64,000 bases of DNA from Verticillium longisporum (lineage: Eukaryota; Ascomycota; Sordariomycetes; Glomerellales; Plectosphaerellaceae): positions 1,550,001-1,614,000 of the forward strand of contig JAETXT010000007.1 of NCBI GenBank assembly GCA_019188255.1, given 5' to 3'. This document shows, one piece after another, positions 55,939 to 64,000 of this stretch; position 1 is the stretch's first letter, and every line of letters starts with the position of its first letter. Under the pieces are notes generated by a model that ran no database searches, was not told the DNA's origin, and saw only the letters and a program-made list of their open reading frames with translations. Position numbers and translations under genes: made by a program.

Positions 55939-56652
55939 TGCACTCGCATCGCACCGCACCTTCCCTTGCTTCCCTACCTGCCTACCTGCTGCACCTCACC
56001 TCACCCACAAGCACGCAGCGGCGGCCGACCGAGGCCAGACAGGACGAATGGAGGGCAGGCGCCATTGACCGACAGCCGCGAACCCTGGCGATGGGCAGGT
56101 GCGTGCTAGGGTGTGCGGGTGGGGGAGAGGGAGAGGGGGACGTGCTCCAGCCATCTGGCTCGTGCATGCGCACCGAGGGGTACGACACCGAACACAGCAC
56201 TTGGTCATGGCAGGGGCCCACCGAGGACCGGAGGGTAGCAGCAGAGGACAACTGGTCTTGCCGAATCTCTGTACGCCCTCCTGAGTTCCACAGCCTTTGG
56301 GTGCTGTGCCTACATGTACCATGTACGTGTACTTTCCTCCTGCCTTGCCTGAGACTAGGTGTCCAATATTGCACCCTGATCGTAGGCCTCTTCTCACTTT
56401 CTCACGCCATTGTCGTTGAATCTGCTGCTTGGGCTTGGTATAGAAGAGCCGGGGGGATCGCACGGCGGGCGTTCGAGACTCGGCCGGATCGCCCTGATGG
56501 TTGCACACAACAATCGTTTCACGGCGCGCTTGTCCCGGCTCGAAGAATTAAATGCAATTTACTAGCAGGGCAAGTGCAGGGGCGCGCGGGATGACATCGG
56601 CAACAATGGCGGAGACGACCCGTGCTACAAGGCACCCCGCGATGCACCTTGG

Positions 56653-56653
<1 letters not shown>

Positions 56654-56687
<34 letters not shown>
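56654..56687. repeat. CA dinucleotide microsatellite, 17 copies
   Basis: An uninterrupted CA run followed by CATACATAC. It is intergenic and likely length-polymorphic. Confidence 0.95.
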
Positions 56688-56691
<4 letters not shown>

Positions 56692-59171
56692 TACATGTAC
56701 AGTACGGCGGCCTGGAATAAGATCTTATCTCGAACACGACATTGACCTGGCCTCGCCGACAGCTCGCCGCCCGTTGATCGGAGAAGATTCCCGGCAAGGA
56801 CTCAACGGTCCGATGTCTCTTTTCTGATGGATGCGCCATGGTGGATGGAAGCAGACCCCGTCGCAAGCCTCCGTGCAGGGCTTCGCATCTTGACAAGGCG
56901 AAGAACCTGGTAACCCGACGTCACTGCCCGGCCACACAGCCAGGCCCCTTAGAAGCGAGTCTTTAGAGCGATTTCGCGATCCGGTCAAGTTGGGCAGCTT
57001 CGCTTCTCAGAGGCACCGATTACAACATACCCTCGGTCAACTCGGGAAGTCCAGCCAGACACCATCCACTCATGACCTCCAGGCTCCAATCTACTAGCCC
57101 AGACCGGTAGCCGGCCGTAGTCTCCCCGCGTTGGCTGAGCATGTCTCACGCCAGCAGCAGACGGCAAGCCTGACAGTGTCGAGAGAAACGCTGCGCCCAC
57201 TTGTAGGCCGATGGTCGACCATGAGGGGAGGCCAAGCTTGTGATGTCGATGGCCACCAGAATCGAGGCTTTTCTGCACCTCTTTCCGCGATATTAAAACA
57301 TGCGACAAGTTGGCAACCTACTTCAATAGTAATGCGTTTGCTCATGGCGTGCAATGTCGATTGCGCGGACCGCTCTCGTTGAATAAGTCATTCGCGACGC
57401 CATTCCCGAGCAACACAAAGTTTCTAACGGGTCTGACCATCTGTTAGGCACGTGTCCAGTTTGATGCATGACGGGACGACCCAAACGGTTTTACCAGCCA
57501 CCCACGTCGTTTCTCGAAGACCGAATCCCGTACTTTAGACTACATGACCTGACCAGGTACCCCGTCCTGTCGGGTTGTTGCCCATGTGCACACCAGGGCG
57601 TTTCCTGGCAGGCATAAGTTATTAGCACCCTGTCAAAAGCTTCACCACAAGTGGCCGCTCGGTCTCGTAGGTTCAGTGCCTAGTCTCCAAACCTGGGCTG
57701 TCTGGCTGTTTCTTCTGCCGACTCATCGCTCGAGCTTCCACGATGCCGAGCTTGGCCCACGACACCCCTGCTTTCGACACCCGCTGACTGGATGCTTGGC
57801 CTCCTCATTGGCATGTCGTGCCGGAAGCGTGACCGGATAATCTACTTCATTCCCCCACCCAAGTGAACCAGCGTAATATGCCTCTGTACAAAATCCCTCT
57901 CTCGGTCCAGATCTTCCTATGCCACCACCACCATCAGAAACAGCCGTGGTTGTGGCGGGCATATGCACGACAGACCTGCGCCTACCGGTTTCCTCGTTGG
58001 GCGGATGGCCGGATCGGATGGAGCGCACACCGGGTGACACAGGCCACACCTCTGATACCAGGTCACGGGTGCCTACTGCTTTGTACTTTGGGCCTCACAC
58101 CTTGAAATTACAATGTCAGCACATACGACTCTTCATGGTCATCGCACCACCTGGGGCCTGACCGAGCCACGCCATGACTGGCTGTCTTGTCTCACCGAGG
58201 TCTGATGTCGTGGCGGCCCCAAGCGCCCCCATCACAACGAGTTTCCATTATCCGGCGCAGCGGGGTCTTGTTCCGTCGCTCGCGTCACCCACCTCAGTCA
58301 TCCCCTTCAACGGCTTCAGTCGGCGTCCTCGGTCACGCCGGATACGGCAAGGTGTGGCCGCCACAACCCCATCCCCTCATTACCTCTCTTCCGCATCATT
58401 TCATTGTGCGCAGGCTGTTGAAATGTGGTTCTGCGGGTTATTTCTTGATTGGTTCTAGGAGCTTGAGGGGTGTGTTGTTTGTGCATCGTGATCACAGATT
58501 CGGAGAAATGCAGACCGAGCCTGCAATCTGGCACTGGGCTGCGACACTGACCCGCGTGGTCCTAAATCGCCATTCTTGCCTTGAGAACAAGTGATTATCG
58601 TTGGGCTATCCATGCTTCGCAAGTCTGAATGACTCGTCACTTTACTACGCCGTGCCGTCTGTCCTTCAACAACATGAGACCTGCTTCTGACGTGGGAGCT
58701 GCGCATTGCCCTCCTCTTGATCAATCCAGCCCGACGCTGGACGTCGCACTTTGTTGGGCAGTTGCAGCCCACGATGCAAAGTGTCATGCCTCTTGAAGGA
58801 TGATAGCCGAACAGGCGATTGCCACGAAGCCAGTCTCAATGCCTCGACGAGAAGAGTCCTCGGACCAGCGATGCGACACATATGCGGTGAGGACTGTCAA
58901 GGTTCGGCAACACAACGGCAATCGGTCACCAGGGCGGCAGCGAACTTGAGTGCACCGGTCTCGAGCGTAGAATATTACTATTCCGCCAAAGGCAGGGCAC
59001 CATTGCCCGTGCTATGGTCGTATCATGTCTATCGTAAGGAAGTGGTTGAACTGGACATCGTGTCAGCAATTGATGCCTCCGCGCATTGATATACCCACCA
59101 AGTTCCATCCTCGTAGCGCTTGCCACGCCCCTCAACGCCCCTTCCCATGCAATGGCACCCAAGTGTTTCGT

Positions 59172-59601
59172 TTAAACGCTGACAAACGCACGCATAGCCT
59201 TGACGGCGTCCCCCTCGTTCGCCTTCAGCAGCTCCGTCGCCCTAGGCTTCGTGACCTCGAGCTCCTCGACCTGTGATTCGGCTGGTCAGCATACCCGGCT
59301 GGCAAAGCTCGTCTGAATTGACGCGTGTCCTTACCAGCAACGCCACATCGGCAGCCTCGACCTTGACGTTCTTAACGGGCTCGCCGGCCTTCTTCTGATC
59401 GCCGCCGAGACTACCAATAGCTTTCTTGGCAGCCTCTGCGTCTACATCATTCCCTCGCGCGTCATCACCACCCTCGAGGGAGGCGAGAGCCGAAGCGGCC
59501 TTGCGGTCTTCGGCGGACTTGGCCTGGTTGGCGGGGATTTCGTCCTCAACGTCGCCAGTCGTGGCGCCCTCGACAATGGTAGGAGGTTGCTTCTCGGACA
59601 T
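59172..59601 (-). CDS. HYPK: HYPK-like ribosome-associated UBA protein
   Basis: HYPK binds the N-terminal acetyltransferase NatA at the ribosome and regulates it. There are two exons, 59601-59335 and 59270-59172, with a 64-nt phase-0 intron; 121 residues, close to the family size. The acidic, Ala/Lys-rich N-terminal part leads to a C-terminal UBA-like domain (VKVEAADVALLVEELEV, then KPRATELLKANEGD and AVKAMRAFV) of the NAC-alpha/HYPK type. The start MSEKQPPTIVEG has a good context. It is shorter than NAC-alpha and lacks a NAC domain, so HYPK is the better call. It diverges from the DAHP synthase gene. Confidence 0.85.
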
Positions 59602-60169
59602 TTCGCAGAAACAGTCGTTTGGCCAGCGTCGGGCTTGGTAGTAGGCGACCTTGGAATTCGGGTTGAGGGGTCGAGAAAGCTTCAGCAATGACGTGGGTGT
59701 TTTTGGTGGTAGGCGAGCTTTCGATGCGGTCACTGCCCACTGGAAGGAAGCTGTGAGATTTCTGTGGTGGGGTCGTGGTGTCAACTGGAGCAAAGGGAGA
59801 CCGTGCGCTAAGGAGATACTTGGCGTGCCCGTTGCGCGGCGCCTTACACACAAGTCCCGGTGTAACTGCAGCCTCCGAAAGCTCTGGTTGGCCTAGCGCG
59901 CATGCACCTGTGTTGCACACAATGAGATTTGGTTTGCCCAGAAGGGGCCTTCATTGAGGACCATATTTGGCCACATACTCTCGTCAGGTACCTACCTATC
60001 CCAGGTCATTTCAGACATTGCGAGTGACTCATTGAACCCAAACGTTGGAAGATACTGAGCAGCGTTCCAGTATCACGACGCTCTCTGTCTCTTCCACGTT
60101 GTCATCGTCGAATTGGGAATTTTTGTGATACCAGCATCTGAGTCACAACGAGCCACAGCTATCATCATC
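59602..60169. promoter_or_regulatory. Bidirectional promoter region, HYPK (-) / DAHP synthase (+)
   Basis: A 568-bp space between divergent starts. It includes TACCTACCT words near 59989. No TGACTC element (the Gcn4/CPC1 site often found at amino-acid genes) adjoins the DAHP start, although GTGACTCATT occurs at about 60024-60033, about 140 bp upstream of the ATG. That fits the consensus TGACTCA and suggests cross-pathway control. Confidence 0.6.
60025..60031 (+). promoter_or_regulatory. Putative CPC1/Gcn4 site (TGACTCA)
   Basis: A perfect TGACTCA heptamer lies about 140 bp upstream of the DAHP synthase start codon. In fungi this is the site for the bZIP factor of general amino-acid control, and the downstream gene encodes the first enzyme of aromatic amino-acid synthesis. 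A 7-mer occurs often by chance; position and gene function are the support. Confidence 0.5.
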
Positions 60170-61643
60170 ATGGCAACTCCTTCGCCAGACTGGACGCCCG
60201 GTTCTTGGCGTTCAAAGCCCATCAAGCAGGCGCCGGCGTACCCCGACGCGAAGCTTTTGCAAAAGTCTGTTGACGAGCTGTCGAGGCTGCCTCCCATTGT
60301 CCACCCCAAGGAAATTGTCGCCCTCAAGCAGCATCTTCGTGATGTGGCCAAGGGCGAGGCATTCCTGCTCCAGGGCGGAGACTGCGCTGAACTCTTCTCG
60401 TACTGCGAGCAAAATGCTATCGAGTCTAAGATTAAGCTCTTGCTGCAGATGAGTCTGGTCCTCGTTTGGGGTGCTGACAAGAAGGTCGTTCGAATCGGCC
60501 GCATGGCAGGCCAGTATGCGAAGCCCAGGTCAAGCCCGACCGAGGTTGTGGACGGAGTCGAGATGCCCTCTTTCAGGGGAGACATATTAAACGGATTCCA
60601 CGTTGATGAGAGAGACATTGATCCTCAAAGGCTCGTCAAGTAAGTTTTCTCCCCACATCCAAGATGAGGGCGATTAGCTCGACTAACCAACCTCCCTCAG
60701 GGCCTACCATCACTCCTCAGCTACGCTCAACTACATTCGAGCATCGCTTAATGCTGGAATTGCTGATCTTCACAGGCCCCTCGACTGGGGCCTGGGCCAT
60801 GTCCGCGACCCGGAGCTGAAGAGGAAGTATTCCGAGGCAGTCCTGTCCTTGACGGACATGCTTCGGTTCCTGCACACGATTGGCGCCGACAAGAGCGACA
60901 AGCTCGACACGGTCGACCTCTTTACCAGTCACGAAGGTCTTTTGCTCGAGTACGAACAGCCTTTGACGAGGCTTCTTGAGACTCCTGTCCTTCGGTCGAG
61001 GCCGAACGAGCCCGCGTCCGCCCCCAAGAAGGAATACTACAACACATCAGCTCACTTTCTGTGGATCGGCGACCGCACGAGACAGATCGACCACGCGCAC
61101 GTCGAGTTCTTCCGAGGCATCGCGAATCCCATCGGCATCAAGGTCGGTCCCACGACGCCGGTGGACGACCTCCTCGCCCTCCTGCGCACGCTCAACCCGA
61201 GCTGCGAGCCCGGCAAGATCACGCTCATCACGCGCTACGGCGCCGCCAAGGTGCGCTCCCTACTGCCGGCGCACATCCGCGCCGTCGAGGACAGCGAGTA
61301 CAGGCAGTGCGTCGTCTGGCAGTGCGATCCCATGCACGGCAACACGCAGTCGACGGGCAGCGGCATCAAGACGCGCAAGTTTGGCGACATTTTCGAGGAG
61401 CTGCAGCAGACGCTGCAGATCCACAAGGAGCAGGGCAGCTTCCTCGGCGGCGTGCATCTCGAGCTCACGGGCGACGCCGTGACCGAGTGCCTCGGCGGCA
61501 GCGAGAACCTCGACGAGGACGATCTGTCGACCAACTATACGAGCTTCTGCGACCCGCGACTGAACGAGAAGCAGGCGCTGGAGCTGGCCTTCTTGATTGC
61601 GGATCACTACCGCAAGGAGAGGAGGCCCTCCACTACATTGTGA
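60170..61643 (+). CDS. Class II (plant-type) DAHP synthase, shikimate pathway entry
   Basis: It condenses phosphoenolpyruvate and erythrose 4-phosphate to DAHP, the first step of aromatic amino-acid synthesis. Two exons, 60170-60639 and 60701-61643, with a 61-nt intron; 470 residues. The class II signature is complete: WTPGSWRSKP, LLQGGDCAE, KVGPTTP, ITRYGAAKV, WQCDPMHGNT, GVHLELTGD and SFCDPRLNEKQALELAF. The four metal ligands of the family are visible as C72, H369, E411 and D441. ATG 60170 (ATCATCATCATGG) is preferred over an upstream TTG. Class II enzymes are less feedback-regulated through the classical yeast Tyr/Phe sites. A TGACTCA site lies upstream. No lesion is seen. Confidence 0.95.
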
Positions 61644-62503
61644 GGAGGAGAGGCCATGTTCATAGCGCGGCCACAATGCACTGTGGAGGACTTGAATCGA
61701 AAAGCTGATGCTTCGCTGCGTTCGCTGCACCCATTGCCGCTGCCTGTGCCTCGCTGGTTGGCGGCCCAGCTGCATCCAGATGCAGTGTTGTGATCGCTCC
61801 AATGGGCATCCGGGGGCGAGCTGCAAGGTGCGGCTGTTTCCGTGAATCCAAAAAGAAAGGAAAATTGCCAAGCACTGATGACCACGCATGGTTGAACTCA
61901 AGTGAGAACATCAGCGGTGTGTTCCCAAACTATATCCAGTAAGAAGGGCTCTTGTGAGTATGGATCGGCGGGCCGGCTCGCGAGTGCAAGTGTTGTTCTA
62001 CATCATCCGTTGAAAAGATGGCTTCTCATTCACCAGGAAGGTGAGAAATGGGAAGCAGGAGGTGTCCCTTGGAAGCAAGAGGTGTCTCTCGCCAGCCAAG
62101 ATGACGTTGCTATTGTCTCGCATCACGATGGTCACGAAAGCCTCACCGATCTGACCGAAGCTGCCGAGGCTGCCATGTCTTATCGGAGGCACGCAGAGTG
62201 GACCTCCGGGGGTGGATCCACGGGTATCAGCGGGCCAGGGCGTGCTACGATAGGGGAAGGCGCGCGCCCTGTACACTGTGCACCTCCTACCTGGAGGGGC
62301 GCGCGCGGGGCCCCGCGAAACCAGCTCCGAACTACCGTGTATCAAGGGACAAGCTGCCCAGCTCCAGGTCTCGTACGACCTGTTTATCCTTCTTCCTTCA
62401 TCTACCTCGCCAAGCCCAGTGTCGGTGCCACGAGTTTTTCAACCTCATTCTTCTGTTTCTAGCACTGCGACCCATACGTAACTTCCCACCTTGACCCTTC
62501 GCT
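61644..62503. other. Intergenic: DAHP synthase 3' flank, amidase promoter
   Basis: An 860-bp space in head-to-tail order. A GC-rich palindromic word GGGCGCGCGC lies around 62295. The sequence before the amidase start is CT-rich. Nothing else is supported. Confidence 0.5.
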
Positions 62504-64000
62504 ATGGTCTTTCCATTTGACCTCCAACACCGTCGAGACTGGTAGGTTTTGAACATGATCACTACCCTCATCGACCCCTACTACACGCATCACCACGACT
62601 GACACTCTCACAGTCAATCTAAGCATGCTCAGCGGTCCCACAGAATTCGTTCCTTGACGGCCTACCACGGACCCTTCTCTGTACTGGAACGGGAGATTCT
62701 GCAGAAGCCGATCCAAGAGCTTGTCCAGGATGTCCAGAACAGTGCTACCCAGCCCATCGACGTGCTCAAGACGTACGGAAAGGTTGCCTTGAAAGCCCAT
62801 GAGAGCACCAACTGCTTGACCGAGGTCATGCTGGAGTCAGCCGAGGGCTGGCTCAAGGAAGGGTCTATCAACCTGAAGGGTCCCCTCGCTGGTATCCCCG
62901 TCTCCCTCAAGGACAGCCTGCACGTCGCTGGGTACGACTCGTGCATCGGCTATTCCATGCACACAAACAAGCCGTCTGTCGAGGATGGCCCCGTCGTGCG
63001 TCTGCTGAAGGACGCCGGTGCCGTGCCCTACGTCAAGACCAACCTTCCCATCACGCTCCTCTCCTTCGAATCCACCAATGACGTCTGGGGACGCACCACC
63101 AACCCGCACAACAGCAAGTACAGCCCCGGTGGTTCAACAGGCGGTGAGTCTGCTCTCCTTGCTTTTGGCGGCAGGATCGGTATCGGCTCCGATGTTGCGG
63201 GAAGCGTCCGTGTCCCTGCCCACTTCTCCGGCTGCTACTCCCTGCGATGTTCCACCGGCCGCTGGCCCAAGATGGGCATCACGACCAGCATGCCCGGCCA
63301 GGAGGGCATCCCCAGCGTCTTCAGCCCCATGGCCCGCACGCTGAACGACCTGACCTACTTTACCCGCTCCATCGTTGAGATGAAGCCGTGGAACTACGAC
63401 TACACCGTCCACCCGATTCCCTGGCGGCACGACGTCGAGAAGGAGTTTCTCGAGAAGAAGAAGCTCCGCGTCGGCATCATGCGCACAGACGGCGTCGTCG
63501 ACCCCAGCCCGGCATGCCTCCGCGCCGTCGAGATGGTCGAGGACGCCCTCCGCCGCGAGGGCCACGAGATTGTCGAAGTCGACCTGCCCCACCTCCGCGA
63601 GATCCTGCGCGTCGCGTCCCTGGCCCTCAACTCGGACGGCTGCCTCACCTACAGCTCCTTCCTCCGCCCGGGCGAGTGGGTCGACGCCGGCGCCGCCCAG
63701 CTCAGCTACCTCGCCAGCATGTGGCGCCCGACGCGGTACCTCTACTACCTGTGGGTCAAGTACGTGCGGCGTGACGCCCTGTGGGCGGACCTCGTGCGCG
63801 ACTTCCGCCCGCAGAGCGCGTTCGAGGCGTGGAAGCTCGTGTCGCAGCGGGAGAAGATCCGGCTGGCCTGGTTCGACTGGTGGGAGGCGGCCGAGGTAGA
63901 CTTTTTGGTGACACCGCCAAACGCGACGCCGGCGGTGCCGCATGACGGTATGGGAGAGGCCGTCAGCAGCTGCGGATACACGTTCATGTTCAACCTTGTG
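62504..64000 (+). CDS. Amidase-signature hydrolase, 3' partial
   Basis: It hydrolyses amide bonds; the AmdS/FAAH-like subgroup is likely, and the substrate is unknown. Exons 62504-62541 and 62614 onwards, intron 72 nt; the gene runs off the window after 475 codons. The Ser-cisSer-Lys triad is visible: Lys112 in SLKDS, cis-Ser187 in SPGGSTGGESA, and nucleophile Ser210 in GSDVAGSVRVPAHFSG. The start MVFPFDLQHRRD and phase-correct intron make the 5' end sound. No signal peptide is seen, so it is presumably cytosolic. The missing C terminus in this family is usually about 60-120 residues. Confidence 0.9.

Larger units (their letters stand above)
55189..59171. other. Longest gene-poor stretch (4 kb)
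   Basis: This is upstream of the caspase-fold gene and downstream of HYPK. It contains a possible 5' extension of the caspase-fold gene (to 55629), a CGCACC hexamer repeat (55915-55938) and a CA microsatellite (56654-56687). From 56.7 to 59.1 kb I find no frame with protein-like character, no transposon trace and no RNA gene. Confidence 0.5.

Noticed and set aside
56430..56520. tRNA-like stretch with GCGTTCGAGACTC
   Set aside because: The T stem does not pair and there is no acceptor stem or acceptable A box.
59172..64000. Secondary-metabolite cluster built around class II DAHP synthase and amidase
   Set aside because: No polyketide or peptide synthase, transporter or pathway regulator; DAHP synthase is the primary-metabolism type with a general-control site.

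Overview
The window is nuclear DNA of a filamentous ascomycete, most probably a Sordariomycete. I cannot fix the genus. The reasons are gene-dense organisation, GC-rich third codon positions, introns mostly 49-127 nt with GT/AG ends and CTGAC-type branch points, TACCT/AGGT microsatellites between genes, and Pezizomycotina families such as NoxA, a PAS hybrid histidine kinase and class II DAHP synthase. I can support nineteen well-supported protein genes (both end genes cut by the window), one intron-containing tRNA, one doubtful coding tract and several simple repeats. I see no transposon, no CRISPR array, no rRNA and no secondary-metabolite core gene.

Layout. At 0-5 kb are a cut membrane-protein gene (+), MPDU1 (-) and a chromodomain gene (-). 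At 5.4-13.1 kb RIC8 (-) and RIF1 (+) diverge from one 742-bp promoter. At 13.8-18.8 kb are a glucose-6-phosphate 1-epimerase (-) and a membrane GT90 glycosyltransferase (-). At 19.4-27.7 kb are the palmitoyltransferase PFA4 (+), class I myosin MYO1 (-) and an F-box/WD-like gene (-). NADPH oxidase NoxA (+) and a PAS hybrid histidine kinase (-) converge at 31.3-38.5 kb. Then come a WSS1-type DNA-protein crosslink protease (-), a BRCT protein with SPAKR repeats (-), tRNA-Ala (-), a GPI-anchored phospholipase B (+), a caspase-fold protein lacking its catalytic cysteine (-), HYPK (-), class II DAHP synthase (+) and a cut amidase (+). The content is housekeeping (N-glycosylation, G-protein activation, replication timing and telomeres, endocytic actin, aromatic amino acids) plus redox and signalling genes. 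It is not a co-regulated cluster.

The main caution concerns sequence quality. Between about 8.5 and 37.5 kb, six conserved genes (RIF1, GT90, PFA4, MYO1, the F-box gene and the histidine kinase) have their reading frame broken ten times. Nine of the ten breaks can be explained by one or two missing bases in, or next to, a C or G run. This looks like homopolymer under-calling, not loss of six genes, so these loci should be read as single genes. The first gene has a different lesion, an in-frame TAG before its last membrane helix.

The biological points I find most worth following are the catalytically dead caspase-fold protein, whose Cys/His cluster is split by an in-frame intron; a MYO1 first coding exon that holds only the ATG; the PP1-docking pair in the RIF1 N terminus; and the tRNA-Ala intron that forms a long hairpin.
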